Of a stretch of 64,000 nt of DNA, positions 1 to 8,596 are shown piece by piece (position 1 is the stretch's first letter; each line of letters opens with the position of its first letter). A program made the position numbers and the translations under genes. Source of the stretch: Dongia sedimenti (GTDB lineage: Bacteria; Pseudomonadota; Alphaproteobacteria; Dongiales; Dongiaceae); NCBI GenBank assembly GCA_030715195.1, contig JAUYVI010000002.1:310001-374000 (forward strand). Reading direction: 5' to 3'. The notes under the pieces are model-generated. The model saw only the letters and a program-made list of their open reading frames with translations, was not told the DNA's origin and did not search any database.

Positions 1-39
1 GAACTAACTTCTCCGCTTCGCTCGCTTGGGCAAGCGGGA

Positions 40-87
40 ACATAAGACAGGCCGCGCCGCCGAACGGGGGCGCGGCCTTCCTTATGT
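40..87. terminator. Long hairpin before psuK, terminator-like
   Basis: Nested inverted repeat: ACATAAG (40-46) pairs with CTTATGT (81-87), and GGCCGCGCC (50-58) pairs with GGCGCGGCC (69-77), leaving a ten-base loop. TTCCTT follows the inner stem. It most likely ends an upstream gene outside the window. It also argues against a psuK start inside it. Confidence 0.55.
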
Positions 88-88
88 C

Positions 89-1039
89 GTGGTGGTCGGC
101 GGCGCCAATATCGACATCAAGGTGGCGATCAAGGGCGCCACGATCCAAGGCACCTCCAACCCGGGAACGGCAACCGTCTCGGTCGGCGGCGTCGGCCGCA
201 ACATCGCGCACAATCTGGCGCGCCTCGGAGTTCCGGTCAGACTGATCAGCGCCGTCGGGCGCGATCCAGAAGGCGATCGCCTGATCGAGGAAACCGCGGC
301 GGCGGGCGTCGATGTCAATGCGGTGCGACGCAGCGCCGGTGCGACCGGCGTCTATTCCGCCGTACTCGACCGTCATGGCGAATTGGTGATCGGTATCTCG
401 GCGATGGATGTGGTCGACGAGATCACGCAGCGCTTTCTTGGGCGGAACCGCGCAACGATCGCGGGCGCCGCATTTCTCGTCGCGGATTGCAACCTCCAGC
501 GCAGCAGCTTGCAGTGGCTGCAGCAATGCGCCAAGCAGAGCGGCGTTCCTTTCGTGGTGGAGCCCGTATCCGCGGTCAAAGTCGAGAAGCTCAACGCCGT
601 GCTGCGGCGCGGCGCGGCGCTGCACACCGTGACGCCGAACCTGCAACAGCTGGAGACGCTGACCGGCCGCGACCTGCGCAGCCTCGACGCGACGCAACAC
701 GCCGCGCGGGTGCTGCACGACCGCGGGGTTCTGAATGTCCTGGTTGGTTTGGGCGCAGAGGGCGCGCTGATCTCGACCATGCAGGGCGATGGGGTGAGTC
801 AGCATTACATCCCGGCGGCACAGGCGAAGCCGCAGGACGTGACCGGCGGTGGCGATGCCCATGTGGCCGGCTATGTCGCCGGCCTGCTCGGCGGCATGCG
901 GCCCTTGCAGGCAGCGTTACTCGGCCAAGCCGCGGCCGGGCTCACGGTCGGCGCGGCGGAAACCGTCAGCCGCAAGATGAGCATGAAGAATCTGACCCAA
1001 AGCATGTCGGCGCTGAAGCGCCGGGTGAAGGAGCTCTGA
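89..1039 (+). CDS. psuK: Pseudouridine kinase, PfkB family
   Basis: A ribokinase/PfkB-family sugar kinase that probably phosphorylates pseudouridine to pseudouridine 5'-phosphate in the cytoplasm. The family N-terminal motif GGANID is at the start, GGVGRNIAHNL follows, and the catalytic anion-hole motif appears as TGGGDAHVAGY near the C-terminus. The length (about 316 residues) fits PsuK. Its stop is one base before psuG, the enzyme for the next step, which supports PsuK over other PfkB kinases. The start is uncertain. An in-frame TTG at 26 would extend the protein through a strong hairpin at 40-87. The GTG at 89 places the start just before the conserved VVGGAN strand but has no clear ribosome binding site. 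Confidence 0.85.
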   Translation: MVVGGANIDIKVAIKGATIQGTSNPGTATVSVGGVGRNIAHNLARLGVPVRLISAVGRDPEGDRLIEETAAAGVDVNAVRRSAGATGVYSAVLDRHGELVIGISAMDVVDEITQRFLGRNRATIAGAAFLVADCNLQRSSLQWLQQCAKQSGVPFVVEPVSAVKVEKLNAVLRRGAALHTVTPNLQQLETLTGRDLRSLDATQHAARVLHDRGVLNVLVGLGAEGALISTMQGDGVSQHYIPAAQAKPQDVTGGGDAHVAGYVAGLLGGMRPLQAALLGQAAAGLTVGAAETVSRKMSMKNLTQSMSALKRRVKEL

Positions 1040-1040
1040 C

Positions 1041-1946
1041 ATGGCGTTCGAAGTCGCACCCGAAGTCCAGGCCGCGCTCAGCGAGAACCGGCCGGTGGTG
1101 GCACTGGAATCCACGATCATCGCCCATGGCATGCCGCATCCGCAGAACCTCGAGACCGCACAGGCCTTGGAGCAGATCATCCGCGATCACGGCGCCGTGC
1201 CGGCGACCATCGCGGTCATCGGCGGCGACTACAAGGTCGGCCTGAGCGCGGCCGAGCTGTTCGTGCTCGCAACCGAGCAAGACGTGATGAAGCTCAGCGT
1301 CCGCGACCTGCCGCTCGCGGCCACGCAGCGGCGGCACGGCGCCACCACTGTCGCCGCGACCATGCGGCTCGCGGCCCGGGCCGGCATCCGCGTCTTCGCC
1401 ACCGGCGGGATCGGCGGCGTGCACCGCGGCGCGGAGACCACCTTCGACATCTCCGCCGATCTGACCGAGCTGGCCGAGACGCCGGTCGCCGTCGTTTCCG
1501 CGGGTGCCAAGTCGATCCTCGATATCGGCCGCACGTTGGAAATGCTGGAAACGCTGAGCGTGCCGGTCATCGCTTATAGGAGCGATGCTTTCCCCGCCTT
1601 CTATTCGCGCGAAAGCGGCTTCGCGGCACCTGTGCGCCTCGACACGCAGCTGGAGATCGCGCATTTCCTGAAAGCGCGCTGGGAGCTGAGCCCGCGCGGC
1701 GGCGTCAGCATCGCCAATCCGATCCATCCCGCGGATGAGATTCCGGCGGCGCAGATCGAAGCGCAGATCAAGGCCGCCCTCGACGAGGCCCGGAAGAAGG
1801 GCATCGCCGGCAAGGAGACGACACCCTTTCTCCTGAAGAGGGTGAACGAGGCAACGGCCGGCGCCAGCCTCAAGGCCAATATTGCGCTGGTGAAGAACAA
1901 TGCCCGCCTGGCGGCGGAAATCGCCGTTGCGCTGTCAGCGCAATAG
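1041..1946 (+). CDS. psuG: Pseudouridine-5'-phosphate glycosidase
   Basis: Cleaves pseudouridine 5'-phosphate to uracil and ribose 5-phosphate. The 301-residue protein matches the PsuG family throughout: ALESTIIAHGMPHPQNLETA near the N-terminus, then TTVAATMRLA, the glycine-rich FATGGIGGVHRG, and SAGAKSILDIGRTLE. AAGGAG at 1028-1033 is well spaced for the ATG at 1041. The single-base gap to psuK indicates a two-gene operon for salvage of pseudouridine from RNA turnover. No transporter for the pathway is visible in the window. Confidence 0.95.
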   Translation: MAFEVAPEVQAALSENRPVVALESTIIAHGMPHPQNLETAQALEQIIRDHGAVPATIAVIGGDYKVGLSAAELFVLATEQDVMKLSVRDLPLAATQRRHGATTVAATMRLAARAGIRVFATGGIGGVHRGAETTFDISADLTELAETPVAVVSAGAKSILDIGRTLEMLETLSVPVIAYRSDAFPAFYSRESGFAAPVRLDTQLEIAHFLKARWELSPRGGVSIANPIHPADEIPAAQIEAQIKAALDEARKKGIAGKETTPFLLKRVNEATAGASLKANIALVKNNARLAAEIAVALSAQ

Positions 1947-2010
1947 GACCCGATCAAGGGAACCCATGGTAGCCGTTCCGGCTTGGTCCATCACAGCGGT
2001 GGAGACGGCC

Positions 2011-2250
2011 ATGGCGACCAAAAGCGGCGACGTCGAGAAATTCAAGCACGCGATCGAACAGCAGAACAGCGTAGAGCGCGCACCAGGCGGTCCCGCCAAG
2101 CACAAGCGGGACGCGGCCGAAGCCGAGGCCGCGCACCACGGGCTGGGCGCGCTCGAGAAGCACAGCAAGGGTCGCCCCAAACAGGACGCGGCCAGCCAGA
2201 AGGCGACCACCAAGAAATCACCGCAATCGGCCCGCAGCCAGTCGCGCTGA
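2011..2250 (+). CDS. Small lysine/alanine-rich protein of unknown function
   Basis: A 79-residue hydrophilic protein rich in Lys, Ala, Gln and Glu, with no signal peptide, membrane segment or cysteine. The start at 2011 is chosen because GGTGGAGA lies about six bases upstream; an in-frame ATG at 1966 would add 15 residues. It follows psuG by 64 bp and converges on the secreted-protein gene at 2264. The composition (an acidic then basic helix, and a disordered basic tail) resembles small nucleic-acid-associated or stress proteins, but I do not recognise a family. It could be a chance open frame. Confidence 0.45.
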   Translation: MATKSGDVEKFKHAIEQQNSVERAPGGPAKHKRDAAEAEAAHHGLGALEKHSKGRPKQDAASQKATTKKSPQSARSQSR

Positions 2251-2263
2251 CGGGCCGCGCCGG

Positions 2264-3607
2264 TCAGTTCTTCACGACGTCCAGCCGCTTCTCGGCGGTG
2301 AGGGCGCAACTTCCGCTCGGGATGCCCTGGTCCTCCGGTGCGTTCGCCCAGGCGTCCGGCAGATAGAGCGGCTTGTTCTTATTGATCTGCGCGTTGGAAA
2401 CCATCCGCGCCTGCTTGCCGTCCTTGGCCTGAGAATAGACCACGCCGATGCCGAAGCTCGGGCGGTCGTCTCCCTCCCACTTCACGCGATAGACCGTGAC
2501 ATCGCGGCCGGCTTCGTCTCTCGCCGCCCAATGCGTGACGGTCGGCAGAGTGGCGAACGCGTTCACGCCCGGATAGGTCGTGCCGTCGAGGCCGATCGCG
2601 AACTGCCGGAACACATAGGTCTCGCCGTTCGGGCCGTCATTGTCCTCGGGATTGGCCATCTCGCTGACCCAGATCTCGAGATGCGGCTGGCCGACCCAGG
2701 ATTTCGCCTTGCCGGATTTCAGCTCGGCCGCCGCGGTCGGGTCGAACACTTGAATGAGCAGCGACGCCTCGCTCTCCTTGGTGACCCGCACGATCGCCGC
2801 GCCCGCGTCGACCGGCTTCCCGTGGACCAGGAAGCCATGCAGCCCATCGGTCGTCAGCTCGCGCGCGCAGTCGCCCAGTGCGGTTCCCTCGGGATAGCCG
2901 AGGCCGTCATCGTCCGGCCCGGCCTTGGGCATCGGCACGGCATAGCCCCCGGCATAGATCGGACCGGTCGGCAACGTGGCGTCCGGACCGTCCGGCCAGT
3001 CGGGACAGCCGATTTCATCATCGTCGCTGAACTTGTGACCTGACGCAGAACCGACCGAGCGCGCCTGCAAGGTGGTCCGGTCGATCTCGGTCGCGACGCC
3101 GGTTCCGGGCGCGGTGTTGTTGAAGCTGCAGTCGAATTCCTTCACGACCGCAAGGGGCGCGAGGCGGATCTGCTTGGTGGTGACCCAACGCCAGGCCGAG
3201 CCGCCGCTCTGGTCCCAGGTAATCATGTTGGGGGTGACCTCGATCATGTCCTCGCCCATGCCGGCGGAGCCATACCCGTCGTTGCAGAGCGCGAGGATGC
3301 GCTTCGGCGCCGCGCTTCCGGCGATCAGCCAGATTTCCCGGCCGCCATCGCGCTCGGGCGCATCGGTCGCCTCCGGATCGCCGAGGCAACCCTCCTCCGG
3401 CGCTTCCTCCGGCTTGTCGGCGACGTCGAAATGCGCGTCAACGATCGTGAGCTTCACATTGCCGGGACCTTGGCCGGCATCGGCGGTGGTGGTCTTGCAG
3501 GTCTTGCGCGCGCCGCAGATCGCGGATTGCTGATCCGGCGTCAGATCGGCGGCAAGCGCCCGCGTGGCAAGGACGGTGACGGCGGCAAACGCCAACCAGC
3601 GGAACAT
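2264..3607 (-). CDS. Secreted protein of unknown function
   Basis: A 447-residue exported protein. The start at 3607 is chosen because it directly precedes a typical Sec signal peptide: a hydrophobic core about residues 4-17, then cleavage after ATRALA, giving a mature start ADLTPDQ. The mature part is acidic and has several cysteines (for example ICGARKTC near the mature N-terminus and GSCALTA near the C-terminus), so disulphides in the periplasm are likely. I do not recognise the fold or function. A longer frame upstream would disrupt the signal peptide. It is separated from the iorAB pair by about 160 bp and converges on the small gene ending at 2250. Confidence 0.8.
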   Translation of the reverse strand: MFRWLAFAAVTVLATRALAADLTPDQQSAICGARKTCKTTTADAGQGPGNVKLTIVDAHFDVADKPEEAPEEGCLGDPEATDAPERDGGREIWLIAGSAAPKRILALCNDGYGSAGMGEDMIEVTPNMITWDQSGGSAWRWVTTKQIRLAPLAVVKEFDCSFNNTAPGTGVATEIDRTTLQARSVGSASGHKFSDDDEIGCPDWPDGPDATLPTGPIYAGGYAVPMPKAGPDDDGLGYPEGTALGDCARELTTDGLHGFLVHGKPVDAGAAIVRVTKESEASLLIQVFDPTAAAELKSGKAKSWVGQPHLEIWVSEMANPEDNDGPNGETYVFRQFAIGLDGTTYPGVNAFATLPTVTHWAARDEAGRDVTVYRVKWEGDDRPSFGIGVVYSQAKDGKQARMVSNAQINKNKPLYLPDAWANAPEDQGIPSGSCALTAEKRLDVVKN

Positions 3608-3768
3608 GAAACTGACTCGCTTCTTTGAAACCCCGAACGCGGCGCAGGATATGGGTCTCGCGAAGCGGCGCAATGGTTCAAGCGGCGATCTGCATCACAC
3701 TCGGCCGAGAAAACCCCTCCCCCGCGGCACGAGGGAAGGGTTCGTCAGGGTCGTGACGCCAGGTCGGC

Positions 3769-5970
3769 CTAGGCCGACTTCCAGTCGAACTTGCTCATCG
3801 GCAGCAGGCGGATGCGCTTGCCGGTGGCGGCGAAGACCGCGTTGGCGACGGCCGGGCCGATCGGCGGAACGCCGGGCTCGCCGACGCCGGTCGGGCCTTC
3901 CTTGGACGGCAGGATATGCACCTCGACCTCCGGCATCTCGTCGAGATGCAGGACTTCATAGCCGTCGAAGTTGGTCTGCTCGACCAAGCCGTCCTTCAGG
4001 GTGATCTCGCCCTTCAGGATGGCGCTGAGGCCGTAGCCGATGCCGCCTTCCATCTGGGCCTTGATCACGTCGGGGTTGACGGCGGTGCCGCAATCGACCG
4101 CGCAGATCACGCGCTCGACCTTGATGGCGCCGTTGTTGACCGAGACGTCCACCACCTGGGCCACGTAGGAGCCGAAGGATTCGGCGACGGCGACGCCGCG
4201 GCCCTTTCCTTTCTCCATGGCCTGGCCCCAGCCGGAGGCCTCCTTCACCTTCTCGAGCACCGCCTTGTGCCGCGGCTTGTCGCCGAGCATGGCCAGACGG
4301 AACGCGATCGGATCCTGGCCGGCGGCCTGCGCGACCTCGTCGATCAGCACCTCGGTCGAATAGGCGGTGTGGGTGCTGCCGACCGAGCGCCACCAGAGCA
4401 CCGGCACGCCGACCTTGGTGGTGACCAGATCGACATGGATGTTCGGCACGGCATAGGGCAGCGTCGAGGCGCCTTCCACCGAAGTCGGATCGACGCCGTT
4501 CTGGATGAAGCCCGCGAACGGACCATCCGACATGATCGACTGGCCGACGATGCGATGCTGCCAGGCGACCAGCTTGCCCGCGCCGTCGATTCCGGCCTGC
4601 ATCTTGTGGAAGTACATCGGCCGGTAGCGGCCGCCGGTCATGTCGTCCTCGCGGGTCCACACCACCTTCACCGGCGCCTTCCAGCCGATCGCCTTGGCCG
4701 TGCTCACGGCTTCGGCGATCACGTCGCCGTCGCCGACCGCGCGGCGGCCGAAGCTGCCGCCGGTCATCATCACATGCAGCACGATCTTGTCCGGCGTGGT
4801 CTCGGCGATCCCGGCGGCGATGCCCTGGTAGAGATCGGGCATCTGGTGGCCGCCCCAGATCTCGATATTGTCGCCGTCCTTGCGGGCGACGGCGTCGAGC
4901 GGCTCCATGGCCGCGTGGGCGAGATAGGGAAACTCGAACTCGGCCGAGATCACCTTCGCCGCGGATTTCATCGCCGCCGCGGCATCGCCGTCGTTGCGCG
5001 CCACGGCGGCTTCCTTGCCGGCAGCGAGCTTCTTGTATTCGGCCATCAACTCGGGCGTGCCGCGCTTCTCGGCGGCGCTGTCGTCCCATTCGACCTTGAG
5101 CGCCTTGCGACCTGCCATGGCGTTCCAGGTGCTGTCGGCGACCACCGCGACGCCGCGCGGGATCTCAACCACATCCACGACGCCCTTCACCTGCTTGGCG
5201 GCGGTGGCGTCGAACGACTTCACCTTGCCGCCGAACAAGGGCGGACGCTGCACCACGGCGTAAAGCATGCCCGGCAGCTTCACATCGAGCGTGAAGGTCT
5301 GCTGGCCCGTGGTCTTCGCCGGAGAGTCCAGACGACGGAGATCGGCATTGCCGATCAGCGTCCACGCCCCGGCATCCTTCAAGGTCACGTCGGCGGGTGG
5401 GGTTTCCTTCGCGGCGGCTTCGGCCAGTTCGCCGAACGTCGCCTTCTTGCCGCTGCTATGGCTGACCACGCCCTTGGAAACGGCGATCTCCCCGGCCGGC
5501 ACGTTCCATTGCTTGGCGGCGGCGGAGACCAGCATCACGCGGGCGGTGGCGCCGGCGCGGCGATAGCGATCGAACGAGCTCATGGTTGCGGTGGAGCCGC
5601 CGGTGCCCTGGAACTTCCCGCCGAAAGCGAGATTGCCGTAGAGCTTCGGATTGCCGTAGCCGCCCTCGACTTCCATCTGCGACCAGTCGGCCTCGAGTTC
5701 CTCGGCGACCAGGGTGGCGGTCCCGGTATAGATGCCCTGGCCCATATCGAGATGCGCCGCGAGCACGGTCACCTTGTTCTCGGGCGAGATGCGGATATAG
5801 CCCTCGAACGGACTGCCGGCCTCCGCGGCTTGGGCGCTGGTGATGCGGCCGCTCGGCAGATGCCAGCCGATGACCAGGCCGGCGCCGGCAACCACACCGG
5901 CTTTCAGGAAGCCGCGGCGGCTGGGGGTGACGGTATTGATCGGGAGTGCGTCGTTCTTGCGGATCAACAT
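3769..5970 (-). CDS. iorB: Molybdopterin-binding oxidoreductase large subunit, IorB-like
   Basis: Large subunit of a xanthine-oxidase-family molybdenum hydroxylase of the isoquinoline 1-oxidoreductase beta type. These enzymes hydroxylate N-heterocycles or aldehydes. The 733-residue protein carries an N-terminal Tat-type signal, SRRGFLKAG at about residues 18-26, so it is probably exported folded with its partner. Molybdopterin-contact regions include [13 protein letters not shown] and [14 protein letters not shown]. The C-terminal [13 protein letters not shown] contains the glutamate expected to be the active-site base. It lies three bases downstream of the 2Fe-2S subunit gene on the same strand. 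The true substrate cannot be told from sequence. No cytochrome subunit is adjacent, although such partners often accompany this class. Confidence 0.9.
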   Translation of the reverse strand: MLIRKNDALPINTVTPSRRGFLKAGVVAGAGLVIGWHLPSGRITSAQAAEAGSPFEGYIRISPENKVTVLAAHLDMGQGIYTGTATLVAEELEADWSQMEVEGGYGNPKLYGNLAFGGKFQGTGGSTATMSSFDRYRRAGATARVMLVSAAAKQWNVPAGEIAVSKGVVSHSSGKKATFGELAEAAAKETPPADVTLKDAGAWTLIGNADLRRLDSPAKTTGQQTFTLDVKLPGMLYAVVQRPPLFGGKVKSFDATAAKQVKGVVDVVEIPRGVAVVADSTWNAMAGRKALKVEWDDSAAEKRGTPELMAEYKKLAAGKEAAVARNDGDAAAAMKSAAKVISAEFEFPYLAHAAMEPLDAVARKDGDNIEIWGGHQMPDLYQGIAAGIAETTPDKIVLHVMMTGGSFGRRAVGDGDVIAEAVSTAKAIGWKAPVKVVWTREDDMTGGRYRPMYFHKMQAGIDGAGKLVAWQHRIVGQSIMSDGPFAGFIQNGVDPTSVEGASTLPYAVPNIHVDLVTTKVGVPVLWWRSVGSTHTAYSTEVLIDEVAQAAGQDPIAFRLAMLGDKPRHKAVLEKVKEASGWGQAMEKGKGRGVAVAESFGSYVAQVVDVSVNNGAIKVERVICAVDCGTAVNPDVIKAQMEGGIGYGLSAILKGEITLKDGLVEQTNFDGYEVLHLDEMPEVEVHILPSKEGPTGVGEPGVPPIGPAVANAVFAATGKRIRLLPMSKFDWKSA

Positions 5971-5973
5971 GGC

Positions 5974-6429
5974 TCAGCCCTCCATGATGCGGGCGGCTTC
6001 GTTGACCGCGGTCTTGATGCGTTGATAGGTGGCGCAGCGGCAGATGTTGGTCATCGCCGCCTCGACATCCTCTTGGGTCGGCTTCGGGTTGCTCTCGAGC
6101 AGGGCCGTCGCCGCCATGATCTGGCCGGACTGGCAGTAGCCGCATTGGACGACGTCCAGCTTCTGCCAAGCGGTCTGCACCGCCTTCGCGGCCTTGCTCT
6201 CGATCGCCTCGATTGTGGTGATGGAGGCGGCACCGACATCGCCCACGGTGACGCTGCAGGAGCGGGTCGGCTGGCCGTCCATATGGACCGTGCAGGCGCC
6301 GCAGGCGGCGATGCCGCAGCCGTACTTCGTGCCCGTGAGGCCGATCGTGTCACGCAGCACCCAGAGCAAGGGCGTCGCGGGATCGACATCGACCTGACGG
6401 TCCTGTCCATTGACTTTAAGTGTGATCAT
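5974..6429 (-). CDS. iorA: 2Fe-2S ferredoxin-type subunit, IorA-like
   Basis: Small electron-transfer subunit of the molybdenum hydroxylase encoded by the next gene. At 151 residues it is typical in length. It contains both cysteine sets of the family: the plant-type ferredoxin cluster GCGIAACGACTV with a further cysteine about 12 residues on, and the second cluster in CGYCQSGQ and ICRCATYQR. It passes electrons from the molybdenum site to an external acceptor. It has no signal peptide, so it is presumably carried out by the Tat signal of the large subunit. The ATG at 6429 gives the expected N-terminus MITLKVNGQ. Confidence 0.93.
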   Translation of the reverse strand: MITLKVNGQDRQVDVDPATPLLWVLRDTIGLTGTKYGCGIAACGACTVHMDGQPTRSCSVTVGDVGAASITTIEAIESKAAKAVQTAWQKLDVVQCGYCQSGQIMAATALLESNPKPTQEDVEAAMTNICRCATYQRIKTAVNEAARIMEG

Positions 6430-6698
6430 TTCGCGTGGCCCCTCCCGAGGGCGTGCAAATGAGAAACAGCAAGAGTCCCGGCACCGGACGACACCGGTAA
6501 CGGGAAATCATGCAGGCGAATGCGGCTCGAAGGTCACTAGCGGTGATTATATCAGGAGGCGCCTCCGCTTTTGCAATGGCGAAGCGGGCACAATTTTCTC
6601 GGCGTCCGATTTGCCTGGGGATAACTCGGCGCGGGTATCGGACCCTCGTCCGAAGGTTATAGATTGTCCTGGGGTTGTTCCGGGAAGGGGCGGACGGG
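6430..6698. promoter_or_regulatory. Divergent intergenic region, iorA / PAS gene
   Basis: A 269-bp divergent region. It holds a perfect 12-bp palindrome GGAGGCGCCTCC at 6555-6566. A hairpin follows directly, with arms CCGCTT and AAGCGG (from about 6565). I cannot assign a regulator. No clear sigma-54 or CtrA site was seen. Confidence 0.3.
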
Positions 6699-7235
6699 GT
6701 GCTTGAGCGTCTGAGTCGCGAAGAGACCGAAGCCCGGATCGCTGCGAGCCATCCGGACATTCGCACCATGGTCGATTACTGGCGCGGCAAGGCCGGGACC
6801 CGTCGGATGCCGCGCCGAACCGATATCGACCCTGCCGACCTTAAACCCTTTCTCTCGCGGATCACCCTGGTGGATGTGGTCCCGGATGCCCGGCGCTTCG
6901 TCTACCGACTGGTGGGAACCGAGGAGGTGGCGTCGCGCGGGAGCGACCCGACCGGCCGCTCGGTCGCCGAGGCTTACTTCGCCTCCACCCCCGAGGAATC
7001 GCTGGCCTACTATGAATACGTGGTGCAGCATTGTACGCCCTGCTGCTTCCGCGGCGATTACCATGCGCCGGACGGCGCACTCGAGAAGCAGGACGTCATC
7101 TTCCTGCCGCTCTCCGAAGACGGCGAGACGGTCAGCATCATTCTGGTCTTTTATTACGACTACCGTTTCCACCCGCGGGTCGAGGAATCCTCGGTCCTGC
7201 TGCGCTACCACAGCCGGAAGGAAGACGAGGCATAG
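6699..7235 (+). CDS. PAS-domain protein, PAS_5 type
   Basis: A 178-residue single-domain protein of the PAS_5 type common in Alphaproteobacteria. Typical landmarks are MVDYWRGKAG, MPRRTDIDPADLKPFL, the strand FVYRLVGTEEV, and the terminal core strands VIFLPLSEDGETVSIILVF. No output domain, signal peptide or membrane segment is present, so it probably acts as a small sensor or adaptor. GTG at 6699 is chosen because GGAAGGGG lies eight bases upstream; a TTG at 6675 would add eight residues with no spaced ribosome binding site. Ligand and partner are unknown. It converges on dksA with a 16-bp gap. Confidence 0.75.
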   Translation: MLERLSREETEARIAASHPDIRTMVDYWRGKAGTRRMPRRTDIDPADLKPFLSRITLVDVVPDARRFVYRLVGTEEVASRGSDPTGRSVAEAYFASTPEESLAYYEYVVQHCTPCCFRGDYHAPDGALEKQDVIFLPLSEDGETVSIILVFYYDYRFHPRVEESSVLLRYHSRKEDEA

Positions 7236-7251
7236 CCCCGGGGCGGGCCGC

Positions 7252-7668
7252 TCAGTCCTCGCGGTGGGTGCGTTCCATCCGCTCGTGGCGTTCCTGGGCC
7301 TCGATCGACAGGGTGGCGATCGGGCGAGCTTCCAGGCGCTTCAGCGAGATCGGCTCGCCGGTCTCCTCGCAATAGCCGTAGGAGCCGTCCTCGATCCGCA
7401 TCAGCGCTTCGTCGATCTTCTGGATCAGCTTGCGCTCGCGGTCGCGGGTGCGCAGCTCGAGCGCCCGGTCGGTCTCCAGCGAGGCACGGTCGGCGATATC
7501 CGGCTCCGAAAGGCTCTCTTCCTGGAGATGGCTCAAGGTTTCGTTGGATTCCCGGAGCAGCTCGGCTTTCCATCCGAGCAACTTCTGCCGGAAATATTCC
7601 AGCTGCATCGGATTCATGAAGGACTCTTTTTCGGTCGGTCGATAGTCGGGCGAAAGCAACGGTTTCAT
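7252..7668 (-). CDS. dksA: RNA polymerase-binding transcription factor DksA
   Basis: Secondary-channel regulator of RNA polymerase that acts with ppGpp. The 138-residue protein has the coiled-coil segment with the acidic tip pattern DIADRAS, matching the DxxDxA of DksA. The C-terminal globular part reads GSYGYCEETGEPISLKRL. Only one of the four zinc-binding cysteines of enterobacterial DksA is kept, a pattern I associate with many alphaproteobacterial DksA proteins. This suggests the fold does not depend on zinc. It is encoded just before the flagellar genes on the same strand as fliX but is probably transcribed separately. Confidence 0.92.
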   Translation of the reverse strand: MKPLLSPDYRPTEKESFMNPMQLEYFRQKLLGWKAELLRESNETLSHLQEESLSEPDIADRASLETDRALELRTRDRERKLIQKIDEALMRIEDGSYGYCEETGEPISLKRLEARPIATLSIEAQERHERMERTHRED

Positions 7669-7834
7669 GCAGTGCTCGATTGGATACGCCGATATGCCGG
7701 GGATGATTCCCAGGAGCGATTCCCCTGGGGCCGGGCGCCGGGAGTAATAAGGGAAGAACCTTGTCCTCGCAAGTCCGATTTGGTGTCGGCCGAGGCGTTC
7801 AACTTATTGTAATTTAAGTATTCTTGATCCCAGC

Positions 7835-8266
7835 TCAGGGCGCGGGGCGGCTCAATTTGGCCAGTTCCACGGCGGCGCGGAGCTCGATCTCGTCAAGGAT
7901 CCCCAGAAGCTTCGGATCGTCGATCTGCTCCCGCTTGGCGCGAATCAGCTGGGCGAGTTGTTCCAGCTTCGACATCGGGATGGTGCCGAACAGCAGGCCC
8001 ATCCGGATCTCTTCCAGATGGTCCAGCATCATGTCGGCGCGCTCCTTGGCCCGCCGCTTGGCGCGGCCACGGCTGGCATCAGGGGCCTCCTGCAGGGCCA
8101 GCACGGTGTTCATGTCGGTGAAGCCGACGCTGACCGGCATCTGCGGCCCGTGGGCGGGCTGGGCGTCGCTCAACGCCTTGGCAAAGCCGCCGGAACCGGT
8201 CGCGGATGAGCCTCCGGTCTTGCGGACGGAGGTTGCGGGTCTCGGTGCGGTGGGTTCGACTTTCAT
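7835..8266 (-). CDS. fliX: Flagellar assembly regulator FliX
   Basis: Trans-acting regulator that couples flagellar basal-body assembly to the activity of the sigma-54 activator FlbD. The 143-residue protein shows the FliX core: the central SVGFTDMNTVLALQE and the C-terminal helices with MLDHLEEIRMGLLFGTIP and a closing LDEIELRAAVELAKL. The N-terminus is disordered and rich in Ser, Gly and Pro. It is divergent from flgI, as fliX and flgI are in Caulobacter. FlbD is encoded in this window at 61705-63087. A CtrA-like box lies about 60 bp upstream of the start. Confidence 0.93.
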   Translation of the reverse strand: MKVEPTAPRPATSVRKTGGSSATGSGGFAKALSDAQPAHGPQMPVSVGFTDMNTVLALQEAPDASRGRAKRRAKERADMMLDHLEEIRMGLLFGTIPMSKLEQLAQLIRAKREQIDDPKLLGILDEIELRAAVELAKLSRPAP

Positions 8267-8325
8267 CGGTCGGGAAGCGACTCCAATAGGGCAATGCCCT
8301 GCGTGCCGTTTTAGTCACCGTATCC

Positions 8326-8340
8326 TTAACATTCTATAAA
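8326..8340 (-). promoter_or_regulatory. CtrA-like box upstream of fliX
   Basis: On the minus strand it reads TTTA-N7-TTAA, one base from the TTAA-N7-TTAA consensus of CtrA. It sits 60 bp upstream of the fliX start. CtrA control of fliX is known in Caulobacter; here it is inferred. Confidence 0.45.
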
Positions 8341-8388
8341 TAAATCCAAGACTTGCCGATCCGGCCCGCGGCCAGCTTGCCACGGCCC

Positions 8389-8403
8389 CGGCAGAAACTG
8401 CCG
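8389..8403. promoter_or_regulatory. FlbD-type (ftr-like) inverted repeat for flgI
   Basis: Perfect inverted repeat CGGCA-GAAAC-TGCCG, about 130 bp upstream of the flgI sigma-54 promoter, a normal distance for an enhancer. The same spaced repeat recurs upstream of flagellin B, which supports it as a real operator, probably for FlbD. Confidence 0.6.
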
Positions 8404-8532
8404 CGGCTGGCCGGCGACTCGACGGCGGCCCTTCGAGCGACCCCAACCCCACCCCAACCAATACATGAGATATTCATATTAATATATTGATATTAAATAA
8501 TAATTTTAAATATCAGCCTCGGGAGAATCCGC

Positions 8533-8548
8533 TGGCATGGGATTCGCT
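8533..8548 (+). promoter_or_regulatory. Sigma-54 promoter for flgI
   Basis: TGGCATGGGATTCGCT has GG and GC exactly ten bases apart, as sigma-54 requires. The -12 element is TTCGC instead of TTTGC or similar. Transcription would begin near 8559, which supports the flgI start at 8597 rather than the in-frame ATG at 8537 that lies inside the promoter. Confidence 0.6.
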
Positions 8549-8596
8549 TCTACCGGCCCGAACCGGCGGTCGATCCGCCCATTTCGGACCGAAAAA

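Larger units (their letters stand above)
8267..8596. promoter_or_regulatory. Divergent regulatory region, fliX / flgI
   Basis: A 330-bp region between fliX and flgI. It holds a CtrA-like box, a perfect FlbD-type inverted repeat, a very AT-rich stretch (about 8460-8515) and a sigma-54 promoter, each listed separately. The AT-rich stretch between the inverted repeat and the promoter could favour the DNA bending needed for enhancer looping. No gene is seen here. Confidence 0.6.

Noticed and set aside
3916..6462. An 848-codon plus-strand open frame opposite iorAB
   Set aside because: Its product is a His/Gly/Arg-rich low-complexity chain, as expected for the antisense frame of a GC-rich gene, and both iorA and iorB on the other strand have full family motifs.
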